From contig CM035417.1 in assembly GCA_020310875.1 (NCBI GenBank), positions 87,306,440-87,370,439 on the forward strand: DNA of 64,000 nucleotides. Direction: 5' to 3'. The notes beneath the pieces were generated by a model, which did not search any database, was not told the origin of the DNA, and saw only the letters and a list, made by a program, of their open reading frames with translations. The translations under genes and the position numbers were made by a program. The DNA is from Ceratopteris richardii (lineage: Eukaryota > Streptophyta > Polypodiopsida > Polypodiales > Pteridaceae). Shown here piece by piece: positions 1-9,121 of this stretch (within the stretch, counting starts at the first letter, position 1; the number at the start of each line of letters is the position of its first letter).

Positions 1-47
1 TATATATGGACTAGCCACAATGATATGTAGATTCAAAGCACATAGAA

Positions 48-540
48 TATGTTTGCAGGTTGCAAAAGGCTTTGTATGGGCTTAAGCAAGCTCCCCATAC
101 TTGGCATGCAAGGATTGTTGACTACTTAACCACCATTGGGTTTTCTATGTGTGATGTAGATCATTCACTATATGCAAGGAAGGGTGATGATGACATCACA
201 ATTGTGGCTATTTATGTTGATGACTTGATTGTAGGTGGTGATAATGAAGAATGCATTAAAGAGGTAAAACAACTTCTTATGCAGGAATTGGACATGAAAG
301 ATCTTGGTGTCTTGTGCTACTTCTTGGGCATTGAGTTTATACGTACAGAAACAGGTATATGGATGTCACAAAGGCAATATGCCTTGATTATGCTTCAAAA
401 GTATGGTATGGCTGATTGTAAGCCGACTTCTATGCCATTGGATCAAAATTTGAAGTTGGATACTACATCAGGTGAAGCATTGGAAAATGCTACTATGTAG
501 AGGAAAATTGTGGGAAGCTTGATATATCTCATTGATCTTT
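48..540 (+). pseudogene. Copia reverse transcriptase fragment
   Basis: This is the C-terminal part of a Copia (RVT_2-type) reverse transcriptase. It opens with the conserved LQKALYGLKQAP block, followed by the catalytic YVDDL at about residue 52 of the reading frame and then DLGVLCYFLGIEF and CKPTSMPLDQN. The frame meets a TAG at 498-500, but homology continues after it (RKIVGSLIYLI) to about 540, where it stops without RNase H. No gag, protease or integrase is attached, so it is a truncated dead copy. The window edge cuts its 5' side. It resembles the J fragment near 36 kb in kind but is not its missing half, because the two overlap in the YFLGIE region. Confidence 0.85.
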
Positions 541-789
541 ACTAGATTTATCTATCGAGCATGATGACACATTTGTTTCTTGCCAGCTCACTCATTCACA
601 GACATTAGGGTTTTCCTTATGTACTGTTCTTTATATATTTCACTTGTTGTGTTGTTGTTTTAGGTCATTCTTGTACATTCCTTTTATGTAATAGAAGAAG
701 ACGATTATTCTTCCTTGCCTCAATCTGTGTGTGTGCTTCTCTTTGAGAGTGAGAGTGTGTGTGTGAGCTCTCTTCCTTATCTTCTTCCT
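541..789. other. unassigned AT/GT-rich spacer between two retroelement scraps
   Basis: No coding similarity is visible. The stretch contains short GT and GA runs around 727-765 and could be part of an LTR (a TG start near 561 and a CA end near 803 are possible), but I find no partner LTR or target duplication. Confidence 0.3.
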
Positions 790-1760
790 CGTGACACATC
801 TTACCTATTCTCTTAAGTGTTGGGAATGGTCCACAATACCTAGGAGATAACTTTGGACAAGGTCCCATCTTCATGGTTTCAAACCTAGAGGGAACTCTAA
901 GATAGACTTGCTCTCCTATCTCAAAGTTGATTTCTCTCTTTGAAGGTGAGCATAGGTTCTATCTCTATCCTAAGCTTTCCTAATGCTTTCCTTAGCAAGC
1001 CTAAGCATTGAACTTTCTCATGTTGCAAACCTACCATATAAGGAGCTCTTGGCTGAAACCCATACATATGCATAAATGGACTATGCCCTGTGGAAGAATG
1101 CTTGGCACTATTATATGCAAATTCTACTATAGGTAAGTACTCTTCCCAATTAGTTTGCCTTTCATTTACATATGCATGAAGCACATCTTCTAAAATTTAA
1201 TTAACCCTCTCTGTTTGCCCATCGATAGTGGATGCCCGATCGTACTCATACTAAGTTTAGTAACCAGCCTCTTGAAAACTACTCTCCAAAAATGGCTTGT
1301 GAATTTCCTATGTCGATAAAAAACAATGTTTAAAGGAAGACTATATAATTGCTATTGGTTTTCTACAAAGAACCTAGCTAACTTAGGTGTCTTCATCGTA
1401 CTACATGTCGAAATAAACCTAGCCATTCTGGTTAGCCTATCCATAATTACCTAGCCATGCCCTCTTTGTGTCTTAGGTAATCCTGCTATAAAATCCATGG
1501 AAATACTCTCCCATTTCCAATTGGGAATATCCAATGGTGAAGTATTCCTCCAATATTCAACCTCGTAGATTTATTGACATGGCATTTAGTGCACTTAAGA
1601 ACATACTCTAGGACATCCTTACCAAGTCCACACCAGTAAAACTGCCTCTTTAAAAGATCATATGTCTTGTTAATTTGTGGGTGTCCCACACTAGTGTGGA
1701 GAATGAGTTCTCCTATGCGCAACGAACACGTGTAGTGAACCCTTGTATGTCTAGCACTTG
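790..1760 (-). pseudogene. Ty3/Gypsy integrase remnant
   Basis: Read on the minus strand, three parts of one integrase follow in order. The H2C2 zinc-binding module lies at 1722-1560 (HPQINKTYDLL then CTKCHVNKS). The start of the core lies near 1500 ([12 protein letters not shown]), and the core C-terminal region at 1184-921 has VEFAYNSAKHSSTGHSPF, typical of chromovirus-like Gypsy elements. A GPY/F-type block, KLSPRYCGPFPTLKRIG, sits at about 860-790. Several stops and frameshifts break the core between 1200 and 1480. No chromodomain is visible because similarity ends at about 790. It is a dead fragment whose RT and RNase H are absent. Confidence 0.85.
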
Positions 1761-1789
1761 GACAAATAGCTGCACCTTAGATAGCTTGT

Positions 1790-2788
1790 TGCTCTCAATA
1801 CAAAACTCAAATGGACCTATGTCTTTACTCAATCAAAGTAGACAATTTCTAACAAGCTATAAATGACTTAATTTGGACAAGTTTTGATTAGGAGACACAA
1901 CTGACAAAGATGAACTAGCTGTCCACACAAGTATGTTGAATAATTGAACTTCACTCTCGAACTGATAGCTCCCTGAATATATATCCTTTGAGGAAGATAT
2001 TTGCGATAAAGAAATTACACACAAATAGCTTTCCAACAAGCTAAAAAACTCGACTGACCTAAATAGACCACCTTCGCACACAAGTATAATAAAAAACTAG
2101 ACTTCACTCTCTGATAGATATCTCACATAATATAAATCCTTTAAATGAGATATTTGAGATAGAGAAAGTACATGCAAAGAGCTTTCGAAGAAGCTAAAGA
2201 TCAATCAATTTGGATATGTTTTGGTTAGGAAACTTAACCGACCAAATAGACTACCTATCTACATAGGTATGCTGAAAAATTAGACTTCACTCTTTGACTG
2301 ATATCTCACAGAATATATAAGCTTTGAAGGGGATATTTGAGACAAAGAAAGTACACTGATGAGCTTTCAATGAGTGTTCAAATGCAAGAAATGTTTACAT
2401 ATACACTGAGATAGGAGCTTCAGAACAGAGCTATGTACAAAATGATGTGCATATGGAAAGAGTCTATGGGAAGACAAAATGACAAAATGACCAGATCCAA
2501 CTATTGGGAGCTCTTGCCTCTTTCTCTCTTTGTTTAGAACGTGCTCCCACTCCAGTTTTATAATCAATGAGCATGTGAAGAAGTTTGTGCCTCCCTCTTA
2601 ACTCACCACTTTGCCCACTACATGCCACTTACTACAAGGTAGATATTATATCTTTTACTCATCATGAATTTTGACCTATACTTTTTTTTTTCTTTTTTTC
2701 TTTTCTCTTCTTTTCCTTTATCTTTATATTGGTAAATATATCCAAGCATAGCTCATGTGAAAATGAGCTTGTACATTTATCTTCAACA
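1790..2788 (-). repeat. 3' LTR of Copia A1 with internal tandem repeats
   Basis: On the minus strand the LTR starts with TGTTGAAG at 2788, directly after a polypurine tract. It resembles the Copia A3 LTR (22378-23361) in its recurring blocks: a GGTAGTCT-like motif, a GAAAGCT block and a tract near TCTCA. At least three diverged copies of a 150-190 bp unit can be seen, with GAAAGCT-type marks near 1850, 2030 and 2185. The outer end near 1790 is set by loss of similarity, and no TG/CA terminus was found there. Confidence 0.6.
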
Positions 2789-5558
2789 CTCCCCCTCAAG
2801 CTCATTTGGGAGTTATCTTCAACCATGTCCTGCAAATTTATCACATCCTTAAAACCTTTGAGTTTAGAAGCATCCAAGAACTTTGGAAACATACATGCAA
2901 CCTGCTCTTTGGTTTTGATGAACTTTATCTCCACATCTTTGATCAATACCTTCTCCCTTACATAATAGTAGTGGACCTCTATGTGCTTGCTCCTTGCATG
3001 AAACATAGGATTGCTTGCCAAGTAAATACTTGACATGTTATCATCGTATATAGGGATGGTTCTAACTTGCACTTCAAGATCATCCAAAAGCTTTTTAATC
3101 CACATTGTTTCATATGTGGCAAATGCTAATCCTCTATATTCAGCCTCCATGGATGAAAGTGCAATAGTAGGTTGTTTCTTTGAGCTCCATCTGATAGGTT
3201 TGCTTCCTATCATGAACACATAACCTGAGATTGATCTCCTATCCTCCTTTGAACCTGCCCAATCAGCATCGCTAAAGCCTTTGACCTGTAATTCTTCATC
3301 AAACTTGTAAAACAAAGCATGATTAACTCTATGCTTTATGTATCTCAACACTCTCTTGGCTGAATTTAAATTTTCACTTGTCGGGGCTTGCATAAACTGA
3401 GAAAGTACACCAACAACATAAGATAAATTAGGTCTTGTAATGTTTGCATCGATTAATGATCCTACAATGCTTCTGTATGTCATAACATCTTCCAATAGTT
3501 CTCCATCATTTGAGAAAATCTTTGTATTTGTGTCCATGGGTTGAGTGAGTGGTTTGCATTCACTCATTCCAAATCTTAAAAGAACATCCAACAAGTACTT
3601 CCTTTGCATCACGTAGATGCCACTTTTTCCATAAACAACTTCAACTCCTAAAAAATATTTCAGCTCTCCAAGATTTGAAATTTTAAACTCCTTACCAAGC
3701 TTCCTTTTGATATCTTTAATCCCTGTAACATCATTTCCTATCATGATGAGGTCATCGACATATATGCAAATATATACCTCTCTATTTTCTTCCTTCTTCA
3801 TGTATAATGAAGGATCTGCACTACTTGGATTGTATCCACACTTAGTTAGATATTCTACGAATCTCTGATTCCATGCTCTTGGTGCTTGCTTCAAGCCATA
3901 AAGTTCCTTTTTCAACCTGCAAACAAATTTTGGATGGTTTTCATCTTCAAATCCAACCGGTTGACTCATGTATACCTCTTCTTGTAGTTCTCCATTGAGA
4001 AAAGCATTTTTGATATCGAGTTGATATAATGGCCATCTCCTTGAAGCACCAAGTGCTATTAATGTTTTGATTGTTCCCATCTTTGCAATAGGGCTGAAAA
4101 CTTCATCATAATATATGCCTTGTGTTTGTTTAAATCCTTTGGCAACTAATCTAGCTTCATATCTAGCTAGTGAACCATCAGCATTCCTCTTTACTACCAT
4201 TTGTTTGGAACAATCTTCATACCTTCTTTCTTTGGCACTAGCTCTCATGTGTGATTATCTTTGAGAGCTTTGATCTCCTCTTTCATAGCTTGCTTCCATT
4301 TCTTTTGTGTGCAAGCTTCTTCATATGTCTCAGGCTCTTTGTGTTTGATAACCTGCATCATGTATGCAAAATGTTTCGCCATGAAACTATCACAACTCAA
4401 CCTTTGAGTTGGAATCCTTGTCCTTGAAGATCTTCTTTCATTGCCTTTATAAAGTTGCTTCTTTAACCTATTCAGCTTTACCTTCGGAGTGATTACGTCT
4501 TCATATTCTTCTTCACTTGCATCTATTGCAATTTCAGCAATTTGCTTATTTTTCCTCTTAGCTACTCCATTTTGTTGTGGTGTATACCTACAAGTGAACT
4601 TCCTTTTGATCCCATTCTCTTGTAGAAAATCTGAATTTTTTTTGGAGAATTATTCTCCTCCACCATCGGACCTTAAGGTTTTGATAGACCTTCCTGTTTC
4701 TTTTTCAACTTCAACTTTGAATCTTTTGAATATAGAAAACACCTCTGATTTTTGCTTCATACAAAACAGTCATACCTTTCTTGAGTGATCATCAATGAAG
4801 GTGACAAATAATATATTACTAGCCATTGATGCCTCTTGGGTTGGTCCCCATACATCTATATGTATCAAGTCCAAGACATTTGGGGCCACACAATTGCTCC
4901 TCTTGAATGGTTGCCTAGTTGACAAGCTTCACATAACTCATGTAGTCCAATGCTATTAAATTTTGGAAGACCTCTTACCACTTCATGTTTGCTCATGTCC
5001 TTCAGCTTTGGAATGTTGATGTGTCCTATTCTTTTGTGCCATAAGTCCAACTCTGAAATCTTCTTGTTCCCACATTGAATGTACATGACCTTTCCATGTG
5101 GATGTTGGACGTCCAAAGTGAACATCCTTCCTTCTCTTCTACCTCAAGCAATGACCTTGAAGCCTTCCTTTGGATTCTTTATGAAGCACCCATTCTCATT
5201 GAATATGACATGGTAACCCTTCTCTACCATTTGTCCTACTGAAATCAAGTTCTTTGAAATTGTAGGAACATGAAGAACATTAGATAGTACCTTTGCTCTA
5301 CTTGTATCTCCAAGCCTTATATCTCCAATATGTTCAATCATGTGTTGAGTATCGTCAACTGTTTCAACAATTCTTTTCCACTTGGTACTTGTAGATTAGT
5401 GAACAAACTTCCTTGGCATGACATATGGTTACTACAACCTGAATCAATGTACCATTTTTTGTCATCTTCACAAGAGCGTCTATACTCATGTCTCATTGCA
5501 AGTAGTGTGTCCTTGCTTCCTTCACTGGAGGTGCTTGCATAGTTGCTTTGTGTAATAA
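2789..5558 (-). pseudogene. Copia A1 polyprotein (protease to RNase H)
   Basis: Minus-strand remnant of the same family as Copia A3. In order come the protease region with IDSGCSNHM (about 5440), the pre-integrase zinc region with HKRIGHINIPKL and CEACQLGN (5125-4900), a broken integrase core, the RT (FKQTQGIYYDEVFSPIAKMG, YVDDLI near 3755) and RNase H with SSMEAEYRGLA and ARSKHIEVHYYY, ending near 2830. The integrase has stops and a frameshift. Its catalytic Glu block reads GVAKRKNK instead of GVAERKN, and it then jumps straight to the acidic linker, so the C-terminal half of integrase is deleted. The RT-RNase H part (4248 to 2789) is open. A polypurine tract (CTTGAGGGGGAG) precedes the LTR at 2789-2800. 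The 5' end is cut at the LTR M boundary near 5560. Confidence 0.88.
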
Positions 5559-5564
5559 AGTCTA

Positions 5565-5995
5565 TGATCCAAGGGTCCGACCGGTTCAGATAGATCTGAA
5601 ATCGGACACCGTTTGGTCACCCGTGTGTATGACCAAAGATCTCAAGTCTAGACTTACTAGAAGGTCATTTACTCTTGTAACCAAGTGATCCACTTAGCCT
5701 AGTGGTTAAGTCTCAAGGATGTGAAGAAGGTGGTCTTGGGTTCAACTCCCATGGGATACATGGGGAGAGTGTTTTGCCCAAAGAGCTCTAGAGCCTTCTA
5801 GAAGCATCCACTTGAGTTAACTCGAGTTAACTGGGACACTTGGTGCATATGTAGTTACATGGTTGACACATGGATGGATAGTATCCACCTGCCCAAGAAG
5901 GCAATCCCTTGGAGAGAGCTATATATAGAGGCATTTGGTTGGGAGGAGAGTCATCTCTCTAGCATGTGGTGGTCGTAATTTCTAGTTCTCTTGCA
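5565..5995 (+). repeat. LTR M, an LTR-like terminal repeat
   Basis: The stretch starts TGATCC and ends TTGCA (TG...CA), and a tRNA-Met-type primer site follows at 5997. A TATA box, CTATATATAG, lies near 5919-5930, so a Pol II start of the usual LTR kind is plausible. It interrupts the Copia A1 protease at about 5560. I found no second copy in the window, so the LTR status rests on its termini, the TATA box and the adjacent primer site. It also carries the tRNA-like A and B boxes listed separately. Confidence 0.6.
5695..5750 (+). promoter_or_regulatory. tRNA-like Pol III A box and B box inside LTR M
   Basis: TAGCCTAGTGG (5695-5705) fits the Pol III A box TRGCNNAGYNGG apart from the last position, and GGGTTCAACTCCC (5738-5750) fits the B box GGTTCRANYCC with a four-pair T-arm (TGGG/CCCA around a TTCAACT loop). 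The 56-bp span from A start to B end matches a tRNA gene. The middle does not give a clean anticodon arm, so this is a tRNA-like or SINE-like head and not a working tRNA gene. Confidence 0.6.
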
Positions 5996-5996
5996 T

Positions 5997-6009
5997 TGGT
6001 ATCAAAGCC
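5997..6009 (+). other. primer binding site of LTR M unit
   Basis: TGGTATCAAAGCC differs by one base from the TGGTATCAGAGCC primer sites of the Copia elements here, which match the 3' end of initiator tRNA-Met. It lies 1 bp after the LTR end. Confidence 0.65.
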
Positions 6010-6032
6010 AAAGCTTCCATGGAAACCTCATG

Positions 6033-6176
6033 ATGGCTTCATCATCTTCACCTTTCTACATCAACTTGATGAAATTTTTTCGAGTTCTTCTCGCATGCAG
6101 TCTTCTTGAAGGTTTCCAATTTTTCCTACTCGACGTTATGCGATATGGCAAAAGAGATATTGATCCCCAAGTCTAG
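6033..6176 (+). pseudogene. possible gag start of LTR M unit
   Basis: An ATG 24 bp past the primer site opens a 47-codon frame starting MASSSSPFYINLMKF. That looks like a Copia gag N terminus (Ser-rich start, then a short hydrophobic block), but the rest has no gag similarity and the frame stops at 6176. I read it as the leftover gag start of a non-autonomous element whose body was replaced or decayed. A chance ORF is possible. Confidence 0.35.
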
Positions 6177-6192
6177 CATGTGAACACAGTCA

Positions 6193-6234
6193 GGACTTGA
6201 ACTTCGGTCCTCGGGATTCCAAGCTGTTAAGCTA
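6193..6234 (-). other. tRNA-like unit 1
   Basis: On the minus strand, A-box-like TAGCTTAACAGC (6234-6223) is followed by a CTTGG/CCGAG stem-loop that could be an anticodon arm, then B-box-like AGTTCAAGTCC (6203-6193). The span of 42 bp is a little short for a tRNA. Confidence 0.4.
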
Positions 6235-6291
6235 TTCACATCGCATGCAGCGTATGATGGACTTCAATGAATGATTTAAATTGACAACCAT

Positions 6292-6351
6292 GGGATTTGA
6301 TCTCAGTACTTCAAGAAGTTCTTCACGCTGCTGTAGGCAATACAGCCACCA
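6292..6351 (-). other. tRNA-like unit 2
   Basis: On the minus strand, TGGTGGCTGTATTGCC (6351-6336) is a weak A box, and AGATCAAATCCC (6303-6292) fits the B box well. The span is 60 bp. Confidence 0.35.
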
Positions 6352-6586
6352 GCTTGGCCCCCCGATGAATCGGTGAGCCTGACGAAGGCACTTGATCATG
6401 TTGTCATTTAGTTTGTATTATAATTATTATTCCAAACTCGTTTATTAGCGTTGAAGAGGTTCACGATTTAAGCAGAATTGAATACTCCAGTTTTGGACGA
6501 TGCATTCTCTGTAGTTGTCGACCTCGGGTCAATTCTATGGACGTATCATGAATTATCCATGCGCCACATCCACAGGGTCGCCTCCT

Positions 6587-6640
6587 ATATTTGAGTCTGT
6601 GACCTCCTGCTGCAGAACGCTATGCTCTAGTCAATAGAGC
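6587..6640 (-). other. tRNA-like unit 3 with D-arm hairpin
   Basis: On the minus strand, GCTCTATTGACTAGAGC (6640-6624) has the canonical tRNA D-arm shape (GCTC...GAGC stem, nine-base loop). Downstream, GACTCAAATAT (6597-6587) is a decayed B box. Confidence 0.4.
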
Positions 6641-6808
6641 AGGCTGTTCGTGGTTTTATTGAAGTACAATATTAATCAAAACCTTATTTATTCTGCTATG
6701 CAAAGCTTCTTGCACAATCAAGCAAAGGGTACAACACGCTTAACTGCGGATTTCTAATGGGATCCGGTTGTATTAGTGTTGATATGACCGCACCATGTGT
6801 TCTGAGGT

Positions 6809-6859
6809 GGGATTTGAAGTCGTGACATCCACGGGTGGAGGCGACTGCTCAATCCACCA
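6809..6859 (-). other. tRNA-like unit 4
   Basis: On the minus strand, TGGTGGATTGAGCAG (6859-6845) is followed by a TCCA/TGGA hairpin at the anticodon-arm position and by GACTTCAAATCCC (6821-6809), close to a B box. The span is 51 bp. Confidence 0.4.
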
Positions 6860-7024
6860 TAGCATACATCGCTCGCGGTTTCATATATCCACACAGAGTT
6901 TATAATCAGCTACTGCAAAAGTTTCAACCACAAGTAAAAGAAGTGATTGGGCCGGTTGTATAGAAGTTTCAAACCTGGAACGTCTGTTATCGGTGCCACT
7001 TGTTTTATCCAAGATAAGGTGAGC

Positions 7025-7075
7025 TGGGATTGAACCCATGTGATGATGAAGGAGATTTTCTTCTGTAACCACAAG
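7025..7075 (-). other. tRNA-like unit 5, best B box
   Basis: On the minus strand, CTTGTGGTTACAG (7075-7063) resembles the D-loop of class II tRNAs, and GGGTTCAATCCCA (7037-7025) is a perfect B box with a GGG/CCC T-stem. The span is 51 bp. Confidence 0.5.
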
Positions 7076-7278
7076 AGCGACGCGCTCCATTGTTGTTTAA
7101 TTCTGCACCTTAGGTTTTATATCCATCAATAAGAATGCTAGCCTCACGAGAAGTTCTCGAGCTCTTTATCTCTTCTTCGATTTCTATCAGCAGAAGGAGA
7201 AAATCCCGCTGCTACAAGAAGCATGTTAGAGTTGATAAGCATGCTCTTTATCTCCTCTTCGGTTTTTGTTGTGCATGA

Positions 7279-7335
7279 GGTGAGAATCCAACACACAACC
7301 TCTACTACTATTCAAGTTGCAGACCTAAACCACTA
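7279..7335 (-). other. tRNA-like unit 6
   Basis: On the minus strand, TAGTGGTTTAGG (7335-7324) fits an A box, and GTTGGATTCTCACC (7292-7279) is a decayed B box. Confidence 0.35.
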
Positions 7336-7433
7336 CGACAGTTCTTGTTGAGGTCTCAGTGCTTCTCGATGCAAAACTATATTGCATAAGCCTATATTAA
7401 CAAAGGCAAATAAGGTTGGTATTTAGTAAGAAA

Positions 7434-7484
7434 TGGGATCAAACCCAGATCCCTTAGATACCAAGTGTAGTGCTTTAGCCGCTA
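7434..7484 (-). other. tRNA-like unit 7
   Basis: On the minus strand, TAGCGGCTAAAGCACT (7484-7469) resembles an A box, and GGGTTTGATCCCA (7446-7434) fits a B box with a GGG/CCC stem. The span is 51 bp, as in units 4 and 5. Confidence 0.45.
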
Positions 7485-7499
7485 CAATAAAGAGCTTTT

Positions 7500-9121
7500 G
7501 ATGATATTCATCTCCATATCATTAATACTCTTTTATTTTTTTGATGCTCTACTAATCCGAGCCAAGACTTTTGTTTTTGAATATCCTCTCGAGTTGGCTG
7601 CCATCCTAACTGAGCATGAGTGTAGAGATTGGTCTTGAATTTTGTAATTTCAAGCTTGATCATCCACATGCCATTTGAAGTCAAAGTATGGATTAAGACA
7701 AGCATGAAGGATTCATTTCTTCAAAGAAGAAGAAAAGAGGAAGCAATGGTCTTCAATGAGGAGTATGTAACTTTCCTTATGGACCAAAGGATGGAGAATG
7801 GCTCTTCCAAGAGGATCAATGGAAGGACGTAGCTCTATTTGGAGATAAGTATTTTATAAGTTAATGATTGGTTTCAATATTTTTTTTGCTCTATGCTTTC
7901 ATGTAGGATGCATTTTTATCATTGAAGTATGGAAAAACTTCATTCTTGATAATCTTGATGCAAATTATTGAAACCTACATGAAAGAGCATAAATATATTG
8001 ACACACTCATTAAGCACAATCATGTGTATACGAAAGAATGTTTTCATGCACAATTTATATTTTATTCTCGCTTGCAAAAGGAATAAGATGCACTCAATCC
8101 TGTGCACATGTATATTTATAACTTTTTGTAAGGAAGAAGATAGATATTTTATGCATGGATGATTGGACATGGATGATTGGATGCACACATGTCATGGTCT
8201 AGAATGGATCTCTACTCGTTGAAGAATAATGTTCTCCCAAGTAGTAAGAAAGAAATTCTTTAAACTCTTTAGTTAGTAAGTAGTTCCCTAACAGTCTCAA
8301 ACCACCAGAAGTGGTACTTAAAGTCCAAATATTTAATATCACATAGAAATGTATCAAAGATTCTTAGCTTTAGAATCTGAAAGGCATTAGTATATGCTTG
8401 GACTTGAGTTAGGGAAAGATCTCTAAAAATCCTGTAGGTAAGCCAAAAAGCTTAGAAAAGCTCAAAAGATCTTAATGATAAAGAACAAGTCTTTATTCTA
8501 TCGCATGATCAACAAAAATTGATTAATTTTGGCCATGGTTGTCCAAGAATTGCGGTTGGAACTACTATGAAATTTGCCCAAGTATTGGCAATCGAAATAG
8601 TAAGTTGTTCCAAGTTTGAACAGAGTGGATATTCCAAGTATGTAGTCTGCAACCGTGTCAACGGTAATTAAGTCTGTGGAAGGTAAAACGTTAAGTTTAT
8701 CTATCCTTAAAGGGATTTTAGTACAAATCTAGAAAGCATGAGCCGATGTGCTTAGACTTAAGTAGTAAAGAGATTCCTATAAAATCCTCGAGGTAGCTAC
8801 TTAAAAGCTTTTGTTAGAAAGGAATCCAAAGACAAGAAGTGAAATGCTCTTGTCACTACAAATTGGTCAAGTATAACCAATTAGACTTGAATTTGATAAA
8901 TTCAAGAACTTGGAATGATAGTGGGTTTGTCTTTTGAAAATCCTGGTAAAGAAGAATTGATATTTTGTCAAAGGTTTTCTAGTTTCCAAGATAAAGACAT
9001 GAGATCGTGCAATGATCATGCAAAGGAATCAAAACCTAGAATATCAAGTTAGAGGTAATGCCTAAAACTTCAAAGAGTTGAAGTGAAAAGGTACTCTATC
9101 AAGATACGTTTAGACTTTAGG
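7500..9121. other. unassigned AT-rich stretch
   Basis: No open frame with recognisable similarity is visible on either strand; the frames at 7629-7832 and 7940-8188 look random. A short inverted pair sits at about 7893-7909 and 7972-7992 (both contain the GAAAG/CTTTC-ATGTAGG core). The right end stops where Copia C similarity begins at 9122, so the true 5' LTR and leader of C2 have been lost or replaced here. Confidence 0.3.

Larger units (their letters stand above)
6193..7484 (-). repeat. array of about seven diverged tRNA-like units
   Basis: Read on the minus strand, this 1.3 kb stretch contains repeated pairs of an A-box-like and a B-box-like motif at tRNA spacing: units at 6193-6234, 6292-6351, 6587-6640, 6809-6859, 7025-7075, 7279-7335 and 7434-7484. 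Three of them have the same 51-bp A-to-B span. The units differ in sequence from one another, so this is not a simple tandem repeat. Between them lies non-coding sequence of 58 to 235 bp with no visible genes. All units point against the LTR M unit they follow. I know no plant retroelement family with this layout. Alternatives are a cluster of decayed tRNA genes or several independent SINE insertions. Confidence 0.5.

Noticed and set aside
6881-7090. Minus-strand ORF of 69 codons in the tRNA-like array
   Set aside because: It overlaps tRNA-like unit 5 and has no protein features; treated as chance.
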